A stretch of 7,438 nt of DNA from Erysipelotrichaceae bacterium (GCA_017511325.1 JAFWKS010000283.1:1-7438); one strand, 5' to 3'. Shown: positions 1-6,745, counted from the first letter of the stretch. Translations and numbers: made by a program. Notes: a model not told the origin generated them from the sequence alone.

Positions 1-488
1 ATGGAGAACTTAAAGGCTCAGGCAGAGCTCCAGCCGATTCTGACCTTTTTGGATATCTAAGCAAAACAAAAGAGCTTTTTGATGCCTATGGCGGACACGC
101 CCAGGCTGTTGGCTTGTCGATGAAGATGGAAAACTATGACAGACTGATCACATATATAAAAAACAATGAATTCGAATTTGAAGGAAGAGACAAGGATGCA
201 TTATATCTGAAACAGGAAGATCTTAATGCACAGGTGATAAAACAGATCGAGGATCTGCAGCCATATGGAACAGGTTTCATGCAGCCGCTTCTGTGCAGCG
301 ATGGAAACTATCTGAAAAGATTCACCATCAAGGGAAAATATCCTAAATTCGTTTTGAATGAAGATCTTGAGGCCATCAGCTTCAATTCGGCTCTTATTGA
401 TAAGAAATTCTCAAAGATGATCGGTCATCTGAGACGTGACAGCTATCACAAAGGCAGGCTTTCTTTCGTAATTGAAGATTTGATCTAG
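1..488 (+). CDS. recJ: RecJ single-stranded-DNA-specific 5'-3' exonuclease, C-terminal part (5' truncated by window edge)
   Basis: RecJ degrades single-stranded DNA 5' to 3' in recombination and mismatch or base-excision repair. The reading frame enters at base 3 and is open to the TAG at 486-488, giving 161 visible codons; the TTG at 114 is internal and not a start. The visible part begins in the DHHA1 substrate-binding domain: a GSGRA segment (visible residues 5-9), then the diagnostic GGHAQAVG motif (30-37). An OB-fold domain follows, recognised by PYGTG-x-x-x-P (the family's PFGxGNxxP) and the closing GHLRR...GRLSFVIEDLI strand, like the family's G+L...W.G..QL.I.DI pattern. The metal-binding DHH domain lies upstream of the window. 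The protein stops right after the OB fold, without the extra C-terminal domain of longer Bacillus-type RecJ proteins. The family call is firm; the N-terminal state cannot be judged. Confidence 0.93.
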   Translation, partial: GELKGSGRAPADSDLFGYLSKTKELFDAYGGHAQAVGLSMKMENYDRLITYIKNNEFEFEGRDKDALYLKQEDLNAQVIKQIEDLQPYGTGFMQPLLCSDGNYLKRFTIKGKYPKFVLNEDLEAISFNSALIDKKFSKMIGHLRRDSYHKGRLSFVIEDLI

Positions 489-500
489 TTTTACTATAAT
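472..500 (+). promoter_or_regulatory. Sigma-A-type promoter for apt
   Basis: A perfect -10 box TATAAT lies at 495-500, with TTGAAG at 472-477 as -35 (4 of 6 to TTGACA) and an ideal 17-base spacer. The -35 sits inside the last codons of recJ and the -10 just after its stop. The predicted transcription start is near 507, giving a leader of about 26 bases before the apt start. So apt can be transcribed independently of recJ, although no terminator separates them and readthrough is possible. Confidence 0.72.
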
Positions 501-532
501 TGATTTGTATTTTGATTAGGGGGACGAAAACA

Positions 533-1045
533 ATGAACCTTACAGACTATGTAGCATCGATTCCTGATTTTCCTAGTAAGGGTATTCTTTTCAGGGATAT
601 CACGCCTTTAATGGCTGATGGAGAAGCATTCAGATATGCGTGTGATGAGCTTACTGAATATGCCAGAAAGATCGGTGCGGAAGTAGTCGCCGGTCCGGAA
701 TCAAGAGGATTCATCTTCGGCTGCCCGGTCGCTTATAATCTGAATATCGGCTTTGTGCCGGTAAGGAAGCCAAACAAGCTTCCACGCAAGACCATATCGG
801 TAACATATGATCTGGAATATGGTACGAATGAACTTCACATCCATGAAGATGCGATCAAACCGGGACAGAAAGTGCTGATCATTGATGACCTTTTGGCTAC
901 CGGTGGTACGGTCGATGCGACGATCAAGCTCGTAGAACAGCTTGGCGGTGAAGTAGTAGGCTGCGCCTTCCTGATTGAGCTCGAAGATCTCAAGGGCAGG
1001 GAAGCATTGAGCGGTTACGATGTATTCACACTAATGAAGTACTAG
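533..1045 (+). CDS. apt: Adenine phosphoribosyltransferase
   Basis: Apt converts adenine and PRPP to AMP and pyrophosphate in cytosolic purine salvage. The 170-residue length is normal for bacterial Apt. The N-terminus ([17 protein letters not shown], residues 10-26) is the family signature; AGPESRGF (53-60) and [13 protein letters not shown] (76-88) form the substrate-side loops. The PRPP-binding loop [12 protein letters not shown] is at residues 115-126, with the acidic pair D118-D119. I chose the ATG at 533 because AGGGGGA (518-524) stands 8 bases upstream and Apt homology begins there; an in-frame start at 500 would add 11 unrelated residues and lie on the -10 box. The gene has its own promoter upstream and an intrinsic terminator 7-31 bases after its stop. 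Its place between recJ and rel is a common Bacillota arrangement. Confidence 0.97.
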   Translation: MNLTDYVASIPDFPSKGILFRDITPLMADGEAFRYACDELTEYARKIGAEVVAGPESRGFIFGCPVAYNLNIGFVPVRKPNKLPRKTISVTYDLEYGTNELHIHEDAIKPGQKVLIIDDLLATGGTVDATIKLVEQLGGEVVGCAFLIELEDLKGREALSGYDVFTLMKY

Positions 1046-1054
1046 AAGAATAAA
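1025..1054 (+). promoter_or_regulatory. Candidate promoter for rel (weak)
   Basis: TTCACA (1025-1030) matches 5 of 6 bases of the -35 consensus, and AATAAA (1049-1054) matches 4 of 6 of the -10, with an 18-base spacer. The predicted start, around 1061, lies inside the apt terminator hairpin, so a transcript from it could not form the full hairpin and would escape termination. This would explain how rel is expressed just past a terminator, but the -10 is poor and a promoter further upstream inside apt is equally possible. Confidence 0.25.
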
Positions 1055-1076
1055 TCGAAGCGCTGCTTCGGTTTTT
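1052..1076 (+). terminator. Rho-independent terminator after apt
   Basis: CGAAGC (1056-1061) and GCTTCG (1065-1070) form a perfect 6-bp stem around a three-base loop (GCT). It can be extended by a T-G wobble and three A-T pairs (1052-1055 with 1071-1074), and a five-T run (1072-1076) follows. This is a classical intrinsic terminator. It ends only 10 bases before the rel start codon, so apt and rel are not simply one uninterrupted operon: rel needs readthrough or a separate promoter. Confidence 0.75.
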
Positions 1077-1086
1077 CATTAAAAAG

Positions 1087-3261
1087 ATGTCAAAAAAAGG
1101 AATAAGTACAGAAAAAGAGCTTTTTGATCAGATCGAGACATATATAACCAATCCTGATTCGATAGCTATCATCAGAAAGGCATATGACTATGCCTATGAC
1201 AAACACAAGGACCAGAAGCGCTCTTCCGGTGAGCCGTACTTTGTCCATGTTTTAAACGTGGCCTATGAGCTGGCAAAACTGGAAGTCGATCCCAATACCA
1301 TCGCTGCCGGTCTGCTTCATGACGTGATCGAAGACTGCGATGTCACAAAAGAAGAATTCATCGCCGAGTTCGGTGAAGAGATCTATGAGATCGTCGAAGC
1401 TGTGACCAAGATCTCCAACCTTAAATTTACTGATGAGAAGGAATATCAGGCGGTAAATCACCGCAAGATCCTGATCGCCATGGCCAAGGATGTGCGAGTC
1501 ATTATGGTCAAACTGGTCGACAGGCTGCACAACATGCGTACTCTTGAATATCTTGCGCCGGAAAAGCAGAAGAGGATCGCGACAGAGACCCTTGATGTCT
1601 ATGCACCGATCGCTCACCGTTTAGGTATCGCCGAGATCAAGAATGAGCTTGAAGATCTGGCTTTCTACTATCTGGACAACGAAAAGTATCACGAGATCGC
1701 CAAACTCGTCGAATCCAAGAAGTCGGAAAGGGATCAGCAGATCGAAATAATGATGGAAGACATCTCCATCGTTTTGCAGATGCACAATATTCCTTTCAGG
1801 ATCTTTGGACGTTCAAAGCATCTTTATTCCATCAACAAGAAGATGGTCACCAAAAACAAGCGTTTTGATGAGATCCTCGATCTATTGGCGATCAGGATCA
1901 TCACCAAGACAGAACTCAACTGTTATGAGATACTAGGCTACATCCATGCGGTCTATCGCCCGATCCCGGGCAGGCTCAAAGACTATATCGCCATGCCTAA
2001 GATGAACATGTATCAGTCTTTGCATACCACTATCGTCGGACCGGATGGCAGGATCTATGAAGTCCAGATCAGGACCGAAGAGATGGATGAGATCGCTGAA
2101 AGAGGTGTTGCCGCTCACTGGTCTTACAAGGAAGGGAAGACCCGTTCACAGAAGAAACTGATCGAAGAACTCAACTGGCTCAAGGCTTTTGAAGACAACA
2201 GCGAACTTGATGCCAAGGAATATATGAACGATATCACTCACGATATCTTCAATGCGAATATCTACTGTCTGACTCCAAGAGGAAGAGTCATCGACCTGGC
2301 AGCTGGTGCCACTCCGATCGATTTTGCCTATAGGATCCATACCGAAGTCGGAAACCAGACGGTCGGAGCTTTAGTCAATGGCGTTCTGGTACCTTTGAAT
2401 ACACCTTTGAAGACCGGTGATGTCGTTGAACTTCGTACCAACAAGAATTCGACTCCGTCTGAAGACTGGCTCAAGATCGTCAAGACCAACCATGCGCGAA
2501 ACAAGATAAAGGCCTACTTCGTCAAGAAGGAACTTGAAGACAAGGAAGAGTTCATCAAGGCCGGCGAAAACATGCTGAAGGAAGACCTTAAGCGTCACGA
2601 GCTCGATGTCGAAGAACTGATGGATGACAAGAAACTTGAAAAAGTCGCCAACAGTTTCCAGTTGAGCAGCGCAAACGACATGTTCTATGCCATAGGCATG
2701 AAGTCGATGACCACGATCGCTGTCATTGAAAAGCTTACCAAGTTCGGCAAGAAGGAAGTCGATCTTGAATACATCGAAAAACTGACGAAGAAGAATGCCG
2801 AAAGAAGTCACATCGTCTCCAAGACCGGTATCGTGGTTACGGGCATCTCGTCAATGAAGATCTCATTGTCGCCGTGCTGTTCACCGGTATATGGTGATGA
2901 GATCGTCGGATTTGTTTCCAAGGGTCAGGGCATCAAGGTGCACCGCAAAGACTGTCCAAACATGAAGGACGTAAAAAGGATTATCGATGTAAACTGGGAT
3001 GAAAATCGTCCGGATATCAAATATGAGACTTCAGTAAAGATCTTCTCCAAAGACAGATCATATCTTCTGACAGATCTTGTCACGGTCGTTGCTCAATACA
3101 AGGCCAATCTGACCTTTGTCAATTCGGCTGTAAACAACGAAGATCTTAGCGCAACGACCAATATGTCTTTTATGGTCAATGACCTCGAACATCTTGAAAA
3201 CATCATGGCCAATCTTCGCAAAGTGGAAAGCGTTATTTCGGTTGAAAGAGCCATTAAATAA
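1087..3261 (+). CDS. rel: Bifunctional (p)ppGpp synthetase/hydrolase (Rel/SpoT family)
   Basis: This long RelA/SpoT homologue makes (p)ppGpp from ATP and GTP/GDP on stalled ribosomes and also degrades it, setting the stringent response. At 724 residues it is of normal length. Domains in order: HD hydrolase (about 30-190) with H54, H78-D79, E82-D83 and D145...N149 all present; synthetase (about 235-350) with GRSKH (241-245), D265, the RLKD motif (296-299) and E325 in YEVQIRT; TGS (about 390-450); helical region; zinc-finger-like domain with C597-C598, H619 and C623; ACT domain (about 648-724). The RxKD form of the synthetase motif is the one found in bifunctional Rel enzymes rather than synthetase-only RelA (ExDD). 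Both activities should be intact. The ATG at 1087 gives the expected N-terminus, but no clear Shine-Dalgarno precedes it and an in-frame stop lies at 1051-1053. The terminator of apt lies just upstream, and the last codons carry the hisS promoter. Confidence 0.96.
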   Translation: MSKKGISTEKELFDQIETYITNPDSIAIIRKAYDYAYDKHKDQKRSSGEPYFVHVLNVAYELAKLEVDPNTIAAGLLHDVIEDCDVTKEEFIAEFGEEIYEIVEAVTKISNLKFTDEKEYQAVNHRKILIAMAKDVRVIMVKLVDRLHNMRTLEYLAPEKQKRIATETLDVYAPIAHRLGIAEIKNELEDLAFYYLDNEKYHEIAKLVESKKSERDQQIEIMMEDISIVLQMHNIPFRIFGRSKHLYSINKKMVTKNKRFDEILDLLAIRIITKTELNCYEILGYIHAVYRPIPGRLKDYIAMPKMNMYQSLHTTIVGPDGRIYEVQIRTEEMDEIAERGVAAHWSYKEGKTRSQKKLIEELNWLKAFEDNSELDAKEYMNDITHDIFNANIYCLTPRGRVIDLAAGATPIDFAYRIHTEVGNQTVGALVNGVLVPLNTPLKTGDVVELRTNKNSTPSEDWLKIVKTNHARNKIKAYFVKKELEDKEEFIKAGENMLKEDLKRHELDVEELMDDKKLEKVANSFQLSSANDMFYAIGMKSMTTIAVIEKLTKFGKKEVDLEYIEKLTKKNAERSHIVSKTGIVVTGISSMKISLSPCCSPVYGDEIVGFVSKGQGIKVHRKDCPNMKDVKRIIDVNWDENRPDIKYETSVKIFSKDRSYLLTDLVTVVAQYKANLTFVNSAVNNEDLSATTNMSFMVNDLEHLENIMANLRKVESVISVERAIK

Positions 3262-3270
3262 TGCTAGAAT
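3242..3270 (+). promoter_or_regulatory. Promoter of the T-box/hisS-aspS operon
   Basis: TTGAAA (3242-3247, 5 of 6) is followed after 17 bases by TAGAAT (3265-3270, 5 of 6). The -10 is extended by TG at 3262-3263 in the TGn position. The -35 is within the last seven codons of rel. The predicted start is G3277, a few bases before the first T-box helix, which fits its role as the leader's own promoter. Confidence 0.8.
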
Positions 3271-3276
3271 TTTAGT

Positions 3277-3481
3277 GTCAATAAGGAAAATGATCGTATT
3301 TCTGATTCCTAGCGAGAAGCGTCTGGTGCAAGGCTTCATGAAGGGGATGCGAGTGACACTTCCTTGATATCTGTGAAAACAGATCGTATAACTGCGTTAA
3401 AGTTTCAAGGTGCACATATACATGTGAACTAAGGTGGCAACGCGTTTAAAAACGTCCTTAGACAAGGACGTTTTATTTTTT
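3277..3481 (+). ncRNA. T-box riboswitch leader controlling hisS-aspS, predicted to sense tRNA-Asp
   Basis: This leader binds uncharged tRNA and lets transcription continue into hisS. Stem I: AAGGAA (3283-3288) pairs with TTCCTT (3360-3365) below the specifier loop. TCGTATTTC (3294-3302) pairs with GGGGATGCGA (within 3344-3352) above it. The AGCGA bulge (3311-3315) and a GAAGC/GCTTC stem (3316-3320/3333-3337) follow, capped by a loop with the conserved GGTGCAAG (3325-3332). The 3' strand of the specifier loop holds GAC (3355-3357, Asp) followed by a purine. A further stem, ATCTGT-GAAA-ACAGAT (3369-3384), has a GNRA loop. The T-box AAGGTGGCAACGCG is at 3431-3444. The antiterminator pairs CTAAGG (3429-3434) with CCTTAG (3456-3461) and GCG (3442-3444) with CGT (3453-3455), leaving the bulge TGGCAAC. 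The variable base after UGG is C, matching a tRNA ending in GCCA: tRNA-Asp (G73), not tRNA-His (C73). Pairings were drawn by hand. Confidence 0.94.
3449..3481 (+). terminator. T-box-controlled intrinsic terminator before hisS
   Basis: CGTCCTT (3453-3459) pairs perfectly with AAGGACG (3464-3470) around the loop AGAC, extended by four A-T pairs (3449-3452 with 3471-3474) to an 11-bp stem. A run of six T (3476-3481) follows. The 5' arm is the same CGTCCTT that the antiterminator needs, so the two structures are mutually exclusive, as in a transcriptional T-box. Confidence 0.93.
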
Positions 3482-3494
3482 AAGGGGGACAGAT

Positions 3495-4763
3495 ATGGCA
3501 TATCAAACAGTAAAAGGCACTTATGACCTGCTTCCTGAGACCATGGTCAAGTTCAACATGCTGGCAGATCTCTTCAGACATTTTTTGGATCTGTACGGCT
3601 ACAGCGAGATCAAGACGCCGGTCTTTGAATACACAGGTGTCTTCAAGAAGGAGAATGATACTTCCGACATGGTCACCAAGGAGATGTATACTTTCTCTGT
3701 CAATGACAAGGATTCATTGACCTTGAGACCGGAAGGCACAGCCGGTGTCATCAGATCCTTTGTCGAAAACAAAATGTATGGAAACAGCGAACTGCCGGTG
3801 AAGCTTGGCTATATCGAAGAGATGTTTCGGCATGAACGTCCGCAGAAAGGCAGACAGCGCCAGTTTACACAGTTAGGTATCGAATGTATCGGCGACAAGG
3901 ATCCTTTGATCGATGCGGAAGTGATCGCCATGGGTTATTTCTATATCAAGACATTAGGCTTGCAGTCAATCAAGGTATTGATCAACTCACTGGGCGATAA
4001 TGAATCAAGGATAAAGTATAAAGATACACTCATTTCCTATTTTGAACCGCACAAGGATGAACTGTGTATCGATTGTCAAAACAGATTATACAAGAATCCG
4101 CTCAGGATCCTTGACTGCAAGATCGATCACGACAAGGACATCATCAGAAATGCCCCGAAAATGGTTCTTTCAGAAGAATCTGCTGCCTACTTTGAAAAGG
4201 TGAAGCACTACCTTGATCTGCTTGAGATACCTTATGAAGTCGATGACAAGCTCGTCAGAGGCCTGGATTACTATACTGACACGGTCTTTGAAGTGGTCAG
4301 TACCAATGAAGCATCCGGCTCTCAGGCTACGATCTTTGGCGGCGGCCGCTATGACAATCTTGTTAAAGAGATGGGCGGACCTGAAATGAGCGGGATCGGC
4401 TTTGCGATCGGAGTCGAAAGGCTGATGATCCTCTGTGATGCCGAGGATGTGCTTGAATATGAAAAAAATATCGACTGCTACGTCATTAACCTTAATGAAG
4501 ATAAGGATTATGCCTTCAACATCCTGGAGGAATTAAGAGACAATTCCTATACGAGCGAGATGGATTACTACGGAAGATCGTTGAAAGCGCAGTTCAAATC
4601 AAGTGACCGCAAGAAGGCTAGATTCATCCTTATAGTGGGAGAAGATGAAGTCAAGAACAGTGTCGTAACACTGAAAGATACCCTGACACAGGCTCAGGAA
4701 GAAGTTAAAAGGGATGAACTGATCGAGAGGATAGATCAGCTGATGGAGGATTATTATGTATAG
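3495..4763 (+). CDS. hisS: Histidine--tRNA ligase (class II)
   Basis: HisRS charges tRNA-His with histidine in the cytosol. At 422 residues it is of typical bacterial length. Signs: the N-terminal KGTYDLLPE (7-15); TLRPEGTAGVIRSF (76-89); class II motif 2 around MFRHERPQKGRQRQFTQLGIE (within 110-130); the histidine-specific loop LVRGLDYYTDTVFEV (253-267), containing the catalytic-site arginine R255; FGGGRYDNL (281-289); and motif 3 with GIGFAIGVERL (300-310). The C-terminal anticodon-binding domain covers about 325-422. Cysteines at 191, 194 and 208 (CIDC...LDC) resemble a CxxC pattern seen in many HisRS. The ATG at 3495 is preceded by AAGGGGGA (3482-3489). Expression is governed by the T-box leader directly upstream, and the 3' end overlaps aspS, indicating translational coupling. 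It is the first gene of the operon although the leader appears to read tRNA-Asp. Confidence 0.97.
   Translation: MAYQTVKGTYDLLPETMVKFNMLADLFRHFLDLYGYSEIKTPVFEYTGVFKKENDTSDMVTKEMYTFSVNDKDSLTLRPEGTAGVIRSFVENKMYGNSELPVKLGYIEEMFRHERPQKGRQRQFTQLGIECIGDKDPLIDAEVIAMGYFYIKTLGLQSIKVLINSLGDNESRIKYKDTLISYFEPHKDELCIDCQNRLYKNPLRILDCKIDHDKDIIRNAPKMVLSEESAAYFEKVKHYLDLLEIPYEVDDKLVRGLDYYTDTVFEVVSTNEASGSQATIFGGGRYDNLVKEMGGPEMSGIGFAIGVERLMILCDAEDVLEYEKNIDCYVINLNEDKDYAFNILEELRDNSYTSEMDYYGRSLKAQFKSSDRKKARFILIVGEDEVKNSVVTLKDTLTQAQEEVKRDELIERIDQLMEDYYV
4745..4749 (+). promoter_or_regulatory. Ribosome binding site of aspS inside hisS
   Basis: GGAGG lies six bases before the ATG at 4756, within the final codons of hisS. 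It fixes the aspS start and means that aspS initiates within the 8-base overlap with hisS, so ribosomes ending on hisS can restart on aspS. Confidence 0.85.
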
Positions 4764-6498
4764 AGATCATACCTGTGGTGAATTGAGAAAAACCGATGAA
4801 GGAAAAAGAGTGAAACTGGCTGGCTGGGTCGCCAAGCGAAGAAATCTCGGTTCGATTGTCTTTATCGATCTTAGAGACCGTTATGGCATCACTCAGATCA
4901 CTTTTGATGAAAGTCATGCAGATCTGGTAAAAGATGTCAGAAACGAATATGTGATCCAGATCGAAGGAACAGTTGCTGTAAAACAGACACCAAATCCAAA
5001 ACTGGAGACCGGTGAGATCGAAGTGCTGGCTGATAGCTGCAAGGTCCTTTCAGCTGCCAAGACGACACCGATGATTATCGCGGATGAAACTGATGCTTTA
5101 GAGGATCTAAGACTCAGATACCGTTATCTAGATATCAGAAGAAATCCGATCAAGGAAAAGCTTTTGGTCAGAGACAAGGTAGCGACGATCGTTAGAGATG
5201 TCTTGCATAAGGATGACTTTGTCGAAGTTGAGACTCCGATCCTTTCCAAGTCGACTCCGGAAGGCGCAAGAGACTATCTGGTACCTTCAAGACTTTACAA
5301 AGGCAAGTTCTACGCTTTGCCACAGTCTCCGCAGCAGTATAAACAGCTTCTGATGATCGGCGGCATGGACAGATACTTCCAGATCGCTAGATGTTTCAGG
5401 GATGAAGATCTGAGAGCTGACCGTCAGCCTGAATTTACCCAGATCGATATCGAAATGTCTTTTGCGGATGAAGAAGATATCTTTTCGGAAGTTGAGAAGG
5501 TGATGAGAGCTGTCTTCAAGCAGATCAAAGGCATAGATGATCTTGAATTCCCGAGGATCAGATATGTTGACGCTATGGACAAATACGGTTCAGACAAGCC
5601 TGATCTGCGTTTTGGCAACGCAATGGTCAATGTCACTGATCTATTCAAGGATTCAGCGTTTGCGGTATTCAAAAACTGTGTGGCTGATGGCGGAATAATC
5701 AAATCACTCACTTTCCATAATGCTGCAGACAAACTTTCAAGGAAAAAATTTGATGAATTGAACGAATTCGTCAAGATCTACAAAGCCAAAGGTGTAGCTT
5801 ATCTGAAATATGAAAATAATGAATTCTCCGGTTCTGTAAACAATGCCTTGCCGCAGAACGAAAAGGAAGCCTTAAGAGACTTCCTGAAGCTGGAAAACGG
5901 CGATGTAGTATTGATGATAGCTGATAAGAAGAATATCGCTGAAGTGGCTTTAGGAGCCGTCAGAAAGAAACTGGGCGAAGAGCTTGGCCTGATAGACAAG
6001 AACAGATTCTGCTTTGAATGGATCACGGAATTCCCAATGTATGAATATTCGGAAGAAGAAAACCGCTGGGTAAGTGCCCACCATCCATTCACAGCTCCTA
6101 GAGATGAAGATATCGATAAACTGACGACCGATCAGGCCAATTGCTACTCAAGAGCTTATGACCTGGTATTGAATGGCTATGAACTGCTTTCCGGTTCAGT
6201 AAGGATCCATGACTCAATTATGCAGGCTAAGGTCTTCGATGCCTTAGGCTTAAGCAAAGAACAGATCAAAAACAAGTTCGGATTCTTCATTGAAGCCTTT
6301 GAATACGGCGCTCCGCCTCATTGCGGTGTAGGTATCGGCATTGAAAGACTGGTGATGATTTTGACCGGTACAGACAACATCAAAGACGTTGTTGCGTTCC
6401 CTAAGACCGCTACTGCTTACTGTCTGATGTCGGATGCTCCGAACACGGTCGATCAGGATCAGCTTGATTTCCTTTCACTGGAAATTAAAAAGGATTGA
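4756..6498 (+). CDS. aspS: Aspartate--tRNA ligase (class II, bacterial type)
   Basis: AspRS charges tRNA-Asp with aspartate. The 580-residue length fits the bacterial type with a GAD insertion. Domains: N-terminal OB-fold anticodon-binding domain (about 1-105; GWVAKRRNLGSIVFIDLRDR at 23-42); class II core with VETPILSKSTPEGARDYLVP (158-177), ALPQSPQQYKQLLM (187-200) and motif 2 FRDEDLRADRQPEFTQID (214-231); GAD domain (about 285-415); then AHHPFTAP (441-448), SGSVRIHD (479-486) and motif 3 GVGIGIERLVMILTG (524-538). Residue 31 is Leu, as in E. coli AspRS, rather than the His reported in some non-discriminating enzymes; this hints at a tRNA-Asp-specific enzyme but does not prove it. The start is set by GGAGG at 4745-4749. 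The gene overlaps hisS by 8 bases and shares its T-box control. No convincing terminator follows it. Confidence 0.97.
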   Translation: MYRDHTCGELRKTDEGKRVKLAGWVAKRRNLGSIVFIDLRDRYGITQITFDESHADLVKDVRNEYVIQIEGTVAVKQTPNPKLETGEIEVLADSCKVLSAAKTTPMIIADETDALEDLRLRYRYLDIRRNPIKEKLLVRDKVATIVRDVLHKDDFVEVETPILSKSTPEGARDYLVPSRLYKGKFYALPQSPQQYKQLLMIGGMDRYFQIARCFRDEDLRADRQPEFTQIDIEMSFADEEDIFSEVEKVMRAVFKQIKGIDDLEFPRIRYVDAMDKYGSDKPDLRFGNAMVNVTDLFKDSAFAVFKNCVADGGIIKSLTFHNAADKLSRKKFDELNEFVKIYKAKGVAYLKYENNEFSGSVNNALPQNEKEALRDFLKLENGDVVLMIADKKNIAEVALGAVRKKLGEELGLIDKNRFCFEWITEFPMYEYSEEENRWVSAHHPFTAPRDEDIDKLTTDQANCYSRAYDLVLNGYELLSGSVRIHDSIMQAKVFDALGLSKEQIKNKFGFFIEAFEYGAPPHCGVGIGIERLVMILTGTDNIKDVVAFPKTATAYCLMSDAPNTVDQDQLDFLSLEIKKD

Positions 6499-6510
6499 TA
6501 CAGTTAGCCT

Positions 6511-6540
6511 TTACTAACCCTAATAATGGCATGATATAAT
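6511..6540 (+). promoter_or_regulatory. Promoter of the ferredoxin gene (extended -10)
   Basis: TATAAT (6535-6540) is a perfect -10, preceded by TG at 6532-6533 in the extended position. The -35 is weak: TTACTA (6511-6516) at 18-base spacing matches 3 of 6, which the extended -10 could compensate for. The predicted start is near 6547, giving a leader of about 22 bases. A small inverted repeat, GTTAG (6503-6507)/CTAAC (6514-6518), overlaps the -35 and could be an operator or chance. Confidence 0.7.
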
Positions 6541-6568
6541 TTTTTTGTAAGTAAAAAGGAGGTTGTAT

Positions 6569-6742
6569 ATGCCAGTAAAAATTGATCGTGATACTTGTAT
6601 CGGTTGTGGTGCATGCACAGGCGTTTGCCCAACTGGATCTCTTCAGTTAGATGATGAAGGCAAATCAGTCTGCAATGAAGATACTTGCATTGACTGCGGT
6701 GCTTGCGTATCAACATGCCCTGTTGAAGCATTATCACAATAA
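6569..6742 (+). CDS. Small 2[4Fe-4S] ferredoxin (clostridial/bacterial type)
   Basis: This is a 57-residue low-potential electron carrier. Two cluster motifs of the form CxxCxxCxxxCP are visible: C10, C13, C16, C20 followed by P21, and C40, C43, C46, C50 followed by P51. The two halves are internally similar (CIGCGACTGVCP and CIDCGACVSTCP), the usual duplicated ferredoxin fold. One more cysteine, C35, lies outside the motifs. The protein is acidic between the clusters (LDDEG). The ATG at 6569 has a strong AAGGAGG (6556-6562) six bases upstream. It is flanked by its own promoter and a strong terminator, so it is probably a single-gene, highly expressed unit. Its electron partner cannot be read from the sequence; fermentative enzymes such as pyruvate:ferredoxin oxidoreductase are usual, and the neighbouring MiaB is a possible but unproven client. 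Confidence 0.95.
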   Translation: MPVKIDRDTCIGCGACTGVCPTGSLQLDDEGKSVCNEDTCIDCGACVSTCPVEALSQ

Positions 6743-6745
6743 TTG

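Noticed and set aside
114..488. A separate 124-residue gene starting at TTG 114
   Set aside because: The same frame is open back to base 3 and encodes the RecJ DHHA1 GGHAQAVG motif, so this is the tail of recJ and the TTG is internal.
500..532. An 11-residue N-terminal extension of Apt from an ATG at 500
   Set aside because: It lies on the promoter -10 box, has no ribosome binding site and matches nothing in the Apt family; the ATG at 533 has a good Shine-Dalgarno.
3058..3367. Short open frames on both strands across the rel end and the T-box (for example 3179-3367 +, 3058-3339 -)
   Set aside because: They are shadows of rel and the structured leader, with no ribosome binding site or recognisable protein features.
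3402..3428. A hairpin CACAT/ATGTG (3413-3417/3422-3426) as an independent regulatory element
   Set aside because: It lies in the linker between the stem III-like hairpin and the antiterminator of the T-box and is best seen as part of that leader.
1087..6498. Very frequent GATC tetranucleotides
   Set aside because: They arise mainly from the preferred Ile codon ATC following G-ending codons such as AAG and GAG, so codon use explains them without invoking a methylation-related signal.
6504..6737. A 77-residue minus-strand frame opposite the ferredoxin
   Set aside because: It is the antisense of a clear ferredoxin gene and has no convincing start context.
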